This document shows positions 9,443-18,352 of a stretch of DNA of 62,782 bases, piece by piece. A model generated the notes under the pieces. The model was given only the letters and a program-made list of their open reading frames with translations, made no database searches and was not told the DNA's origin. Each line of letters begins with the position of its first letter. Within the stretch, counting starts at the first letter, position 1. The translations under genes and the position numbers were made by a program. The DNA is from an uncultured Arcanobacterium sp. (lineage in GTDB: Bacteria; Actinomycetota; Actinomycetes; Actinomycetales; Actinomycetaceae): contig NZ_CAMXYE010000001.1 of assembly GCF_947253055.1 (NCBI RefSeq), positions 1 to 62,782 of the forward strand, given 5' to 3'.

Positions 9443-9522
9443 TAAACAGAGCCGCACCTAAATAGAGACACTCCTAAACAGAGCCGCACCTAAATAAAGA
9501 CGCCCCTGAATAAATCCACTTC
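9443..9522. repeat. Five-unit 16-bp tandem repeat upstream of mraZ promoter
   Basis: Five consecutive 16-bp units start at 9443, 9459, 9475, 9491 and 9507. Units 1 and 3 are identical (TAAACAGAGCCGCACC); units 2 and 4 are variants (TAAATAGAGACACTCC, TAAATAAAGACGCCCC) and unit 5 is diverged. The array lies between the mraZ promoter and the DUF3040 terminator, with no coding function seen. The 9263-9639 interval otherwise holds only the promoter and terminator hairpins. Confidence 0.9.
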
Positions 9523-9524
9523 AC

Positions 9525-9570
9525 GAAAAATAAAATTCCCGCTGCCGGAAATCCGGAACGGGAATTAAAT
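9525..9570 (-). terminator. Rho-independent terminator after the DUF3040 gene
   Basis: An 8-bp stem (AATTCCCG at 9534-9541 with CGGGAATT at 9559-9566) encloses an inner CCGG/CCGG hairpin. On the minus strand it is followed by TTATTTTT. It would end the leftward transcript from the DUF3040 gene before the mraZ promoter. A second, imperfect GC-rich hairpin (9588-9620) lies between it and the gene. Confidence 0.75.
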
Positions 9571-9639
9571 AAAGCTAACTAGCTAGAGCCGCCGGGATCC
9601 GTTAGGAAAATTCCCGCGGCACGCGCTATAAAATAATAA

Positions 9640-10017
9640 TCACTGGCCTTTTTGCCGGCGCAACCACTCTTCTGCCTGCTTTTCAAAAAAGCTCAGAGAG
9701 GCGCCTTTCGGCCGTTTTGGAGAAGTAACTTTCTTCTCTTTTCGCACAAATCCAGAGCTCAAATACCAGAATCCAGCAAATACCACTGCCACTCCGCCTA
9801 CGCCGATTGGCACTATCTCCGCTGCTACGCCAGCTATAACCACCGCTAAACCGAGAATTATAATCACAATTCCGCCCACTAAATTTTTCGGAGCAATACT
9901 CAACTGTGTAGCGGTAGTTTTTTCACTCTTCAAAGTCTCCGAAAGCTTCGGATCGTCACTGTGTAACTGCGACTCCAGCTCCTCCAGCATCTTCCGCTCG
10001 TAATCAGAAAGTGCCAT
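9640..10017 (-). CDS. DUF3040 membrane protein
   Basis: 125-residue protein of the actinobacterial DUF3040 family, function unknown. The N-terminus MALSDYERKMLEELE and the following HSDDPKL match the family pattern (SxxExxxLxxxE...DDP). Two adjacent hydrophobic segments at about 45-90 form a hairpin in the membrane, and the C-terminus is basic. I start at the ATG at 10017, which has AGGAG 6 nt upstream; an in-frame start at 10044 lacks one. It commonly sits beside the dcw cluster and dinB in this phylum. Confidence 0.85.
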   Translation of the reverse strand: MALSDYERKMLEELESQLHSDDPKLSETLKSEKTTATQLSIAPKNLVGGIVIIILGLAVVIAGVAAEIVPIGVGGVAVVFAGFWYLSSGFVRKEKKVTSPKRPKGASLSFFEKQAEEWLRRQKGQ

Positions 10018-10112
10018 TAGTTTCTCCTCGCTACCACCCGGCATATCTCGGTAAATTATATCTCTACTAAGACAAAGAATAGCGAAAGCCTTGCGATAAG
10101 GATAGCCGAAAC

Positions 10113-11363
10113 CTATTTATTTTCAGATTCCCGCTTATTTTCAGATTCCCGCTCTTTCACCAGAGAACCGGGACGCACACTTTGCGAACCAAAACGACGG
10201 CGAATCGCATCGACAGCCGTCTCCGCTTTACTCTGCCGTTCGTCAGCTCCGAAAGCGAGCTGCACTCCGGACTGCCCCGACGTGAGCTGCTGTGCGCGCA
10301 CTCCCAGCAGACGAATACCAGAATCAGGAAAAGGAAGAGTGGAAAAAAGTCGCTGCGCCGCGGTGTAAATATCTGCACCTAAATCAGTAGGAGCTCCGAG
10401 CGTAAGCGAGCGGGAGTAAGTCTGAAAATTACCAAAACGCACTTTTATACTTATTGTCCAGGCTAAGTAACCACCGGAGCGCAACCTCCGCGCCACTGCG
10501 TGGGATTGCTCCAATAATACTGGCTGCACTGCAGTTGGCGTAGCAAGAACTTCGAAGAAAGTCGCCTCTTTGCTAATAGATTTTTCCCGAGTCTCCGGCT
10601 CTACTGGGCGGCTATCTTCGTTCATCGCCAAGGCGTAGAGGTGTTTTCCCGCTGCCTCACCCAGCAAAGAGACTAAATTTTTCTCCCCGAGCATAGCTAG
10701 ATCTCCAACTCGCTCCACCCCGTGGGAAGCTAATTTTTGTTGCGTCTTTCCTCCCACTCCATTCAGCACTCCTACGGGAAGTTGATGCAAAAAATTTAGA
10801 GATTCTGCTTCCGGCACCAAGAGCAAACCATCTGGTTTAGCCTGCGCAGAAGCTATTTTAGCTAAATGTTTAGTGGAGGCGATTCCCACTGACGCCGCCA
10901 CCCCCACTTGAGTATGAATCGCGGTACGTATTTTTACCCCAATTTCTAGCGGTGAACCAAATAATCGGCGCACTCCGCGCACATCTAAAAAAGCCTCGTC
11001 GATAGATACTTGCTCGAATACCGGGCTGATATTTTGTAATATCTCCATTATCTGCGCAGATACACTTCTATATTTCTCTGCCTCCACCGGCAGAATAATT
11101 AACTGTGGGCAGAGCCGGCGCGCCTTTCCGACCGGCATAGCCGAATTTACTCCGTAGCGGCGCGCCTCGTAGGAAGCAGTGGAGATTACTCCTCGATCTA
11201 TTCCTCCCACCGCCAGCGGTTTCCCCCGCAGATGCGGTTTATCGAGCAATTCCACTGCCACAAAGAAAGCATCCATATCCACGTGCAATATCGGAGTCTG
11301 GGAATCGTCTTTACCCCAATCTCGCCGTAAATCTACCGGCCGCGGCCCGCGCGACATAGACAC
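10113..11363 (-). CDS. dinB: DNA polymerase IV (Y family)
   Basis: Error-prone translesion polymerase. Palm motifs are intact: HVDMDAFFVAVE at about 27-38 and SIDEAFLDVRG with the catalytic acidic pair; the helix-hairpin-helix and little-finger regions follow (GVGGKTQQKL, SFRKE-like SISKEATFFE). 416 residues. The last 12 residues are a perfect tandem RESENK-RESENK, from an 18-bp duplication right before the stop. No SOS box is visible upstream, so damage induction is not supported here. Confidence 0.95.
   Translation of the reverse strand: MSMSRGPRPVDLRRDWGKDDSQTPILHVDMDAFFVAVELLDKPHLRGKPLAVGGIDRGVISTASYEARRYGVNSAMPVGKARRLCPQLIILPVEAEKYRSVSAQIMEILQNISPVFEQVSIDEAFLDVRGVRRLFGSPLEIGVKIRTAIHTQVGVAASVGIASTKHLAKIASAQAKPDGLLLVPEAESLNFLHQLPVGVLNGVGGKTQQKLASHGVERVGDLAMLGEKNLVSLLGEAAGKHLYALAMNEDSRPVEPETREKSISKEATFFEVLATPTAVQPVLLEQSHAVARRLRSGGYLAWTISIKVRFGNFQTYSRSLTLGAPTDLGADIYTAAQRLFSTLPFPDSGIRLLGVRAQQLTSGQSGVQLAFGADERQSKAETAVDAIRRRFGSQSVRPGSLVKERESENKRESENK
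10116..10151. repeat. 18-bp tandem duplication at the dinB 3' end
   Basis: Two adjacent 18-bp copies, 17 of 18 positions identical, encode the terminal RESENK repeats. The second copy ends directly at the TAG stop (10113-10115). In frame, so it only lengthens the tail. It is one of several duplications at gene ends in this window. Confidence 0.93.
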
Positions 11364-11429
11364 CGCCTCCTTGGACTAAACTCCGGCCATTCCTAGTAAC
11401 ACCGCCGCCGCATAATACGGCCAGCCTCT

Positions 11430-12446
11430 TCAGTAGTGGTGCCGCCCGCGCCGGCGCGGAGCCGAAGTGTCTCCCCGTTCTGAATTCTCCACAGCACTCG
11501 GAAGATTATCCTGCTTTTTGCCGTCTTTATCCCCCACCGAAAAAATTTCTTGCAAAGGATTATCCGTCTGCGTAGCCAAAAAACGTTCGGCAGCCTGCCC
11601 TATTTCTTCCGCACTTGGAATAGCTGGGCTTTCTTCCTCCGTCTTTACGAAGCTTTCCTCTCCCGCAGCTGAATCATAATCTTCTTCTAAATGCTCTAAG
11701 AGAGTCTGCAGCTCCGGATTCTCCGTAAGTATCTGATTTAACCCCTCTACCTGCTGATCCTCTAATTGCTCCAAATCTCCTAGCGGCAGCCGCGGGCCTC
11801 CCAAATTTGCAATCATTTTAATGGCAGCCAGAGCTCCGGAAATAAAGGGCTGCGCCCCTTTTGCGATATAAAAAGGCACCCGCACCCGGATATTCATTAC
11901 CGGAATATCGTTTTTCCCCGCATAGAATTCAAAAAGATCCGGAAGTGCCCCATAGTGCTGCACCTGCCCTTTAATAAACTTAGTGCTGCTATCAGGCGAC
12001 GTAGAGCGCAAAAGCATATCCGCTGGGCGCGTATGCGGAGCTGTACCGGGCATCGCCGCCAGCGAATAAACTTGGCGCACTTGGAAACGCTCCACTATGG
12101 AAATAATGCTTTTCGCTACTTTCTCCCAATTGAAATCTGGTTCTTGCCCACCTAGATAGAGAAAACTCTGCCCGCTCATATCCGTCACTAAATTTAGATA
12201 GAGCTCCGGAGCTACGAAATCGGCTATTTTCCCGTCACTATAGGTGACTATGGGGCGCTGCGCACGGTAATCATAGAGTTGATCGGCAGAAAAAAGGGCA
12301 ATATTCACCGCATCTAAATCTGCTATTGCCGCATCTACTGCCTGCGCCACATGCCCGGCATCGATTAAAGGATCTATCGGGTTGAGTACGAGATGTGGCA
12401 CAGTTAAATCAGCGCGCGTCTGCGCAAAAGAAATTAAATCCTGCAT
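11430..12446 (-). CDS. PAC2 family protein
   Basis: 338-residue protein of the PAC2 family, related to archaeal and eukaryotic proteasome-assembly chaperones; widespread in actinobacteria with unsettled function. Visible features: the N-terminal ...LVLNPIDPLIDAGHVAQAV segment, YLGGQEPDFNWEKVA near residue 100, and the VYSLAAMPGTAPHTRP stretch around residue 125, typical of the family. The C-terminus is acidic then Arg/His-rich. It is transcribed away from the helicase gene on its right. Not an evident operon member. Confidence 0.85.
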   Translation of the reverse strand: MQDLISFAQTRADLTVPHLVLNPIDPLIDAGHVAQAVDAAIADLDAVNIALFSADQLYDYRAQRPIVTYSDGKIADFVAPELYLNLVTDMSGQSFLYLGGQEPDFNWEKVAKSIISIVERFQVRQVYSLAAMPGTAPHTRPADMLLRSTSPDSSTKFIKGQVQHYGALPDLFEFYAGKNDIPVMNIRVRVPFYIAKGAQPFISGALAAIKMIANLGGPRLPLGDLEQLEDQQVEGLNQILTENPELQTLLEHLEEDYDSAAGEESFVKTEEESPAIPSAEEIGQAAERFLATQTDNPLQEIFSVGDKDGKKQDNLPSAVENSERGDTSAPRRRGRHHY

Positions 12447-12623
12447 TCCGCCTCCTCGTATTTCCGAAAAATCATTCTCTATCTACCAAGTATATAACGC
12501 TTACGGAAAAGCACCCCTCGAAATCACATAGGGACAGCTATTTCACTGCTCCGCAGCAATTAGTGACAGATAGGAGAAAATCAGCCATAATTATTAGGCA
12601 CAGTTTTCAGACGAGGAGATTTT

Positions 12624-14876
12624 TTGCAAGAAAACAATCTTTCGGAAAAAGCTTTTTTACAACAAGCTATTGCCGAAGAGCAGGATTTTATCGACGAAGC
12701 CTACACAGCTTTAGACCGCGATGAATCCTATTATAAAAACCGGCTCGGTCAGGTGCGCGAAGCGGGCGGGCAAGGCACCCCCGCGGGGCGGCGGGAAAGA
12801 GATTCCTTTGCCACTCACTATGAAGACAACCTGCAGATGCTGCGCAATGTGGAGAATAACCTCGTCTTAGGCAGATTAGATTTTGCCGATAAAGTACTCC
12901 ACATAGGGCGCACTACTCTTCGTGACTCTGAACAAAACATTATTCTTACCGACTGGCGGGCTCCGCAGTCCGAAGCTTTCTATCAAGCCACTGCCACGCA
13001 CCCACAGGGAGTACGGAGGCGGCGGCATATTCAAAGCCGGTTCCGGAAGGTGATTGGTGTAGAAGATGAACTACTAGATAGCGACTTTGCCGATTCCGCC
13101 GGCATGAATCTTACGGGCGAAGGAGCACTTTTCGCTGCTATGCGCCGCGCTCGGAGCGGCAAAATGGGCGATATTGTGGCCACTATCCAAAAAGAACAAG
13201 ACCAGATCATCCGCGCCGACGCCGCCGGAATACTGGTGGTACAGGGTGGCCCCGGGACGGGAAAAACTGCCGTGGCCCTGCACCGAGCTGCTTACCTGCT
13301 CTATACCTATCGAAAAGAACTGGCCAGCTCCGGCGTCTTAGTAATAGGGCCTTCTTCCGATTTTCTGCGCTACATAAATCAGGTGATTCCCTCTTTAGGT
13401 GAATCAAATGTCGTATCCACCACCATCGACAACCTATTGCCATTTGTGCAAGTAAGCGCCACTGAGCCTGCCGCTGTAGCAGCCATAAAAGAAAAAACCA
13501 TCTGGGCTCATATTGCTCGGCAAGCAGTGCGACTCATTTTGCAGAAACCTCTAAAAGATCCCGCTCCGCTGCGCATAGCAGGCAAGAATATCGCACTCTT
13601 GCCAAGCGATGTACAGGAAGCGCAACTACGGGCGCGGCGCAGCGGCAAAACGCATAACCAAGCACGCGATACCTATGCGCGTTTTTTAGTATCGGTACTC
13701 TCCGAGCGGCTCGCCGCCGAGTTAAAAACTAACGTAGCTGCTGATGAATGGATAATTAACGATATCGCCAGCAGCCCAGAAATTCGCCGCCTCATTAATC
13801 GACATTGGCTACCTGCTTCTCCGCAATGGCTATTGGAGCATATGTATAAATGGCCGGATGTGCTCTCTTTAGTTGCTCCCCAGCTTTCTGCCCGCGAGCG
13901 CCAGTTGCTGCGCCGGCAACCAGGAAATGGCTTCACCAGTGCCGATATCCCTATTCTGGATGAACTAGCAGAGCATCTAGGACCTTTCTACACTCCCGAA
14001 GAGCGCTACCAGCAGGCGCTGGAGACCCAGAAAGCCGCTGATTTTTCCGCCTATGTGCAAGAAACTATGGATTCGCTGCAACTCGGAGGAGGCATAGTGA
14101 GCAGCGATATGCTCCAAGAACGAATCGAGCAAGTAGGTGGGCGCACCTCCATGGCCGAACGCGCAGCTAGCGACCGCACCTGGACCTACGGGCATATAGT
14201 GGTCGACGAAGCCCAAGAGCTTTCCCCTATGCAGTGGCGGATGCTGGCACGGCGTAACCCGCGCCGTTCCATGACGATTGTCGGAGATTTAGATCAACGC
14301 ACAGCCGGTTCGCTGCACACTTGGGAAAACGTATTAGAAGAATTAGGGGCCAAGTATCAAGTAAAACCGCTCACGATTAGTTACCGCACTCCCCGCTCTC
14401 TTCTGGAGCGAGCCGCGCGCACTATGGCAGCCCTGGGGAAGCCGGTGCAGCCGATGCAGGCGGTGCGCGATAGCGAGAACTGCTACTATAGCCAGGAAAT
14501 TTCTTCAGCTGAATTAGAAAAAACCGCAGTGCAGATTCTAGAAGCGGAACTGCGCGCCCTGGATAGCGAATACGGAAAGAATATCGGCACTATCGCAGTA
14601 TTAGTGCCCGCAGCGCAAGTAGAAAAATGGCATAAACTATTCACCTCTGCGCCGGAGCTAGCTGAGTGGTACGCAGCAAATACGCCAGAAATTGAACAGC
14701 GCATCAAAGTGAGCAGTGCACACGGAGTAAAAGGCCTAGAATTTGACACCGTAATACTGCTGGAACCTATTCAAATAGGGAAAGAGGGACTAGGCGATTT
14801 TTATGTAGCCCTTACCAGAGCTACCCACCGAATGTGTACTCTCAGCACCGAACCACTCCCGCCAGGGTTAGTATGA
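12624..14876 (+). CDS. HelD-like superfamily 1 helicase/ATPase
   Basis: 750-residue SF1 (UvrD-like) ATPase resembling actinobacterial HelD/HelR, which bind RNA polymerase and recycle stalled complexes. Walker A GGPGTGKTAVALHRAAYLL lies near residue 209, the DEAQELSPMQWRML motif II near residue 527, and the late helicase motifs SSAHGVKGLEFDTVILLE and FYVALTRATHRM close the protein. An N-terminal coiled-coil-like region fits the HelD secondary-channel arm. TTG start at 12624 with GAGGAG 5 nt upstream. The match could also cover general UvrD-like proteins; the N-terminal arm favours HelD. Confidence 0.85.
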   Translation: MQENNLSEKAFLQQAIAEEQDFIDEAYTALDRDESYYKNRLGQVREAGGQGTPAGRRERDSFATHYEDNLQMLRNVENNLVLGRLDFADKVLHIGRTTLRDSEQNIILTDWRAPQSEAFYQATATHPQGVRRRRHIQSRFRKVIGVEDELLDSDFADSAGMNLTGEGALFAAMRRARSGKMGDIVATIQKEQDQIIRADAAGILVVQGGPGTGKTAVALHRAAYLLYTYRKELASSGVLVIGPSSDFLRYINQVIPSLGESNVVSTTIDNLLPFVQVSATEPAAVAAIKEKTIWAHIARQAVRLILQKPLKDPAPLRIAGKNIALLPSDVQEAQLRARRSGKTHNQARDTYARFLVSVLSERLAAELKTNVAADEWIINDIASSPEIRRLINRHWLPASPQWLLEHMYKWPDVLSLVAPQLSARERQLLRRQPGNGFTSADIPILDELAEHLGPFYTPEERYQQALETQKAADFSAYVQETMDSLQLGGGIVSSDMLQERIEQVGGRTSMAERAASDRTWTYGHIVVDEAQELSPMQWRMLARRNPRRSMTIVGDLDQRTAGSLHTWENVLEELGAKYQVKPLTISYRTPRSLLERAARTMAALGKPVQPMQAVRDSENCYYSQEISSAELEKTAVQILEAELRALDSEYGKNIGTIAVLVPAAQVEKWHKLFTSAPELAEWYAANTPEIEQRIKVSSAHGVKGLEFDTVILLEPIQIGKEGLGDFYVALTRATHRMCTLSTEPLPPGLV

Positions 14877-15006
14877 CCACTTTCCGGCTCTGATTGGCGG
14901 CAACTCAATACCAGAGATATAGAATGAATCCGGATGCTCACCGAAAGAGCAGAGCTTTTAAATAATCAAATACGGGCCTATACACTGGCTAAAGGAAAGT
15001 AAAATA

Positions 15007-16224
15007 GTGGCTAATATACTACTTCTGGAAGATCCACATACTATCGCTGATACCACTTTTGAAAAATATGGTTGCCAAGTACGGCGCATCCCTAGTTCGC
15101 TCAGCGAAGCGGAGTTACTTACGGAACTAGCAGACGTAGATATTTTAGGTTTGCGTTCTAAGACTCATATCACGCGCAAAGTAATCGAATCCGCTCCCCG
15201 TTTGGCAGCTATTGGCGCTTTTTGTATCGGCACCAATCAAATCGATCTTTCGGCGGCCTCCGAAGCGGGAATTGCCGTATTTAATGCTCCTTATTCCAAT
15301 ACGCGTTCCGTAGTGGAGATGGCTATTTCCGAGATTATTGCGCTAATTCGCCATTTGCCGGCCCGCAATAAAGTATTGCAGCGGGGAACTTGGGAAAAAT
15401 CTGCCGCTGGCGCCCACGAAGTGCGCGGGAAGACTTTAGGAATCATCGGCTATGGCTCCATCGGTTCCCAACTTTCCGTATTGGCAGAAGCAGTAGGGAT
15501 GCGAGTGCTCTTTTACGACATCGTCGAGAAACTCGCGATTGGAAATGCGCGCCGCGTAGATAGTTTGGATGAGCTTTTAGCTAATTCCGATGCGATTTCG
15601 CTCCATATTGACGGGCGGGAAAGCAATGCCGGATTCTTTTCCCGCGAGCTATTTGCCAAAATGAAGCCCGGTGCAGTTTTCATAAATTTGGCGCGCGGGC
15701 ATGTGGTGGATTTAGAGGCGCTGCAAGAGGGTTTGGAATCAGGAGCTATTTCTGGAGCGGGAATTGATGTATATCCAAGCGAACCGGCAGCCAATGGCGA
15801 AGAATTCCATACTAAACTGCAAGAATTCGACAATATAATTCTCACTCCGCATATCGGTGGATCCACGATGGAAGCGCAGAAATCTATCGGTGGTTTCGTC
15901 TCCGAAAAATTGATGCAATATTGGCAGCGCGGAGAAACACATATGTCGGTGAATCTCCCCAACCTGGCTCCGTCTCCCGGAGTAGATTCTCTCTATCGAA
16001 TTGGCTGGGTACATCGAAATACGCCCGGAGCTCTGGCGCGAGTAAATCAGCTTTTCGCTAATGAAGGTATTAATATCACCTACCAGTCATTAGCTACTCG
16101 GGGCCCATACGGCTATATCGTCATGGATACGACGGCGGAGATAAGCCCAACCGTTATTGACGAACTGCAAAGTTCCCCCGCACATATCCGCTTGCGAATC
16201 CTTAAACAGCACAACGAAAATTAA
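15007..16224 (+). CDS. serA: D-3-phosphoglycerate dehydrogenase with ACT domain
   Basis: First enzyme of phosphorylated serine synthesis, oxidising 3-phosphoglycerate with NAD. 405 residues: catalytic halves around a Rossmann domain (GIIGYGSIGSQL, about 145-156), the ARGHVVDLEAL and TPHIGGSTMEAQ signatures with the catalytic His, and a C-terminal ACT domain (NTPGALARVNQLFANEGINI) for serine feedback. This is the short E. coli-like form, unlike the long form with an extra substrate-binding domain common in many actinobacteria. GTG start at 15007 after AAAGGAAAG. Confidence 0.95.
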   Translation: MANILLLEDPHTIADTTFEKYGCQVRRIPSSLSEAELLTELADVDILGLRSKTHITRKVIESAPRLAAIGAFCIGTNQIDLSAASEAGIAVFNAPYSNTRSVVEMAISEIIALIRHLPARNKVLQRGTWEKSAAGAHEVRGKTLGIIGYGSIGSQLSVLAEAVGMRVLFYDIVEKLAIGNARRVDSLDELLANSDAISLHIDGRESNAGFFSRELFAKMKPGAVFINLARGHVVDLEALQEGLESGAISGAGIDVYPSEPAANGEEFHTKLQEFDNIILTPHIGGSTMEAQKSIGGFVSEKLMQYWQRGETHMSVNLPNLAPSPGVDSLYRIGWVHRNTPGALARVNQLFANEGINITYQSLATRGPYGYIVMDTTAEISPTVIDELQSSPAHIRLRILKQHNEN

Positions 16225-16230
16225 AATTAG

Positions 16231-16270
16231 TAGTGGCTACGTTAAGAAAATAGTGGCTACGCTGGGAAAA
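16231..16270. repeat. Two 20-bp tandem copies after serA
   Basis: TAGTGGCTACGTTAAGAAAA at 16231 is followed by TAGTGGCTACGCTGGGAAAA at 16251, 17 of 20 identical. The serA end (ACGAAAATTAA) aligns loosely with the units, giving extra in-frame stops at 16228, 16231 and 16240 after the TAA at 16222. Confidence 0.8.
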
Positions 16271-16461
16271 CTGAATTTAGAAATAGCAAAGAGCAGAGCC
16301 GAAATTTTCCTTCAGAAAACTCTCCGCTGCGAGTGTCAATTTTTGGAAATTACCGCTGCCTAGTATATTGAGTAGCGTTACGGCAAGCGCGGATGAGCCG
16401 TCATTTCGGTTTAAGATTTGCCCGCCTCCGAAGCAATCACAACTATAAGAGGAGAAAAGTC

Positions 16462-18309
16462 TTGGATGTAATGGCCTACGCGCACAGCCTGTACGCAGAA
16501 GGAGTAAATCCCGAAATACCGGAAGTTTCCGATACTCTTACGAATCTGCTAGATAAAGCCGTAAAAGATTATCCCGAACGAGTAGCGATTGATTTCTTAG
16601 GAAACGAATACAGCTACCGGAGGTTATATAAAGAAATACAGCGTGCCGCGAGCGTATTGCGGATGTGTGGAGTGCGCGAAGGCGATGTAGTCGCCACTCT
16701 GCTTCCCAACTGCCCGCAACATTTTGTAGCTTTTTTCGCCGTTAACTATCTGGGAGCTACCGTATCGGAGCACAATCCCATAGCAGCGGTAGAAGAAATT
16801 ACCCAACAACTAGAAGTAGTGAAGCCGCGCGTAGTTATTGCCTGGGACTCCACTATTAACCGGTTGCTGCAAGATAGCGATCATTTGAGCTACACGTTCT
16901 TAGCCGTGAATCTCATAAAGGCTCTCCCTCGCAAGTCACAACTTTTGTTAAAGTTGCCCATCAAAGCCGCGCAGCAACAAAAGGAAAAACTCACTGCTCC
17001 CGTACCGAACAGCGTGCATTCTTGGGATAATATGGTGCGCCATGCCGAACCGCTCAATTTGGATCTATTGCGTGCGCCGGATTTAGATACTATCGCCGTC
17101 TTAATTCAAACTGGCGGCACTACCGGCACGCCTAAAGCAGTACAGTTGAGCCATCGCAATATAGTTTCTAATACCACCCAGATTCGCTGCTGGATGAATA
17201 ATTTTCAACGCGGAAATGAAACGGGACTTTCCGTACTTCCATTTTTTCATGCTTTCGGGCTACAGCTCTCTTTAGCACTGTGCGTATCTCTAGCGGCAAC
17301 GCAGGTAATGGCACCAAAATTTGATGCAGATATCGTGCTCGCTGGAAATAAACGCCATCCCATCACTTTTTTTGCGGGCGTACCACCTATGTTCGATAGA
17401 ATTTTGCGCTCCGCCGCTGGCACAGATGCCGATCTTTCCACAATTCGTTTCTCTTTTTCGGGTGCTATGCCCCTCGATCCGCAGCTCGCAGCGAAATGGG
17501 AAGAAGCTACCGGCGGTTTCATTATTGAAGGCTACGGACTTTCGGAAGCTAGCCCCGTAGTAGCCGGATCTCCAGTTTCTGCTGCTCGCCGCCCTTCTAC
17601 CCTCGGCTTACCTTTCCCTTCTACCGAGATAAAAGTGGTAGACCCCGATAATCCGGATGTAGAAATGCCGCTCGGAGAAGTCGGAGAAATACTAGTGAAA
17701 GGCCCGCAAGTATTTTGCGGATATTTCCAGAATGCTGCTGAAACGGAAATCGTTTTCCATAATGGCTGGTTACGGACGGGTGATTTAGCTCGCTGGGATG
17801 ATGGATTCCTAGTAATGGCGGATCGGCGCAAAGAGATGATTATTAACGGCGGGTTCAATGTATATCCCTCCGAGGTCGAATCGGCAGTACGGGATATTGC
17901 TGGCGTAGCAGATGTAGCAGTAGTGGGAATGCCAGAAGAAGGGCTGCGAGAAAATATCGTGGCAGCTATTGTGCTCGAACCAGGAGCTAAGATAGATCTC
18001 GAAACGGTACGCCAGTGGACGGAAAAGAAACTTTCCCACTACGCCATGCCGAAGTCGATTGCAATTATGGATTCTCTGCCGCGCTCCCAACTAGGAAAAG
18101 TACTGCGGCGAAGCGTGCGCGAACAATTAGAAAATTTTGAAATGGTATCTGGAGAGTGGCGCAGAAAATTAACTAAAGAGCCGAAGCCAGATAACGATAG
18201 CGAAATTTTAGATGCGCCGGTGGCAGATGCAACGCCAAATAATTCGGAAGAAAATAAAGCTGCAGATTCTGCCTCAGAAACTGCGCCAGATTCCGCGCCA
18301 AAAGAATAA
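16462..18309 (+). CDS. AMP-forming long-chain fatty acid-CoA ligase
   Basis: Adenylate-forming enzyme that activates a fatty acid with ATP and CoA. Core motifs: QTGGTTGTPKAVQLSHRN (P-loop), FIIEGYGLSEASPV, and GWLRTGDLARWDDGFLVMADRRKEMI followed by NGGFNVYPSEVE. 615 residues from the TTG at 16462, which has AAGAGGAG 7 nt upstream; the longer reading from 16393 lacks support. The last 45 residues are an acidic, Asp/Glu/Ser/Ala-rich tail absent from the typical family. Substrate chain length cannot be told from sequence. Confidence 0.9.
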   Translation: MDVMAYAHSLYAEGVNPEIPEVSDTLTNLLDKAVKDYPERVAIDFLGNEYSYRRLYKEIQRAASVLRMCGVREGDVVATLLPNCPQHFVAFFAVNYLGATVSEHNPIAAVEEITQQLEVVKPRVVIAWDSTINRLLQDSDHLSYTFLAVNLIKALPRKSQLLLKLPIKAAQQQKEKLTAPVPNSVHSWDNMVRHAEPLNLDLLRAPDLDTIAVLIQTGGTTGTPKAVQLSHRNIVSNTTQIRCWMNNFQRGNETGLSVLPFFHAFGLQLSLALCVSLAATQVMAPKFDADIVLAGNKRHPITFFAGVPPMFDRILRSAAGTDADLSTIRFSFSGAMPLDPQLAAKWEEATGGFIIEGYGLSEASPVVAGSPVSAARRPSTLGLPFPSTEIKVVDPDNPDVEMPLGEVGEILVKGPQVFCGYFQNAAETEIVFHNGWLRTGDLARWDDGFLVMADRRKEMIINGGFNVYPSEVESAVRDIAGVADVAVVGMPEEGLRENIVAAIVLEPGAKIDLETVRQWTEKKLSHYAMPKSIAIMDSLPRSQLGKVLRRSVREQLENFEMVSGEWRRKLTKEPKPDNDSEILDAPVADATPNNSEENKAADSASETAPDSAPKE

Positions 18310-18316
18310 TTAGCCC

Positions 18317-18352
18317 GATTGCCTACTCTTGCGGAATCGCCTACTCTTGGGG
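18317..18352. repeat. 18-bp in-frame duplication of the nrdR end with its stop
   Basis: On the minus strand the nrdR end CCC-CAA-GAG-TAG is followed, 18 bp on and in frame, by CCG-CAA-GAG-TAG. Each unit is 18 bp and 15 of 18 positions match. The second copy lies between the convergent nrdR and acyl-CoA ligase genes. Confidence 0.92.

Noticed and set aside
9443..9522. 16-bp array as a CRISPR
   Set aside because: Units are directly adjacent without spacers and too short for CRISPR repeats; no cas genes nearby.
10017..11430. SOS control of dinB
   Set aside because: No GAACNNNNGTTC box is present upstream of dinB.
12447..12623. Rifampicin-associated element upstream of the HelD-like gene
   Set aside because: I looked for the GGGGCTTGCGGCAAG-type motif of inducible helR genes and did not find it.
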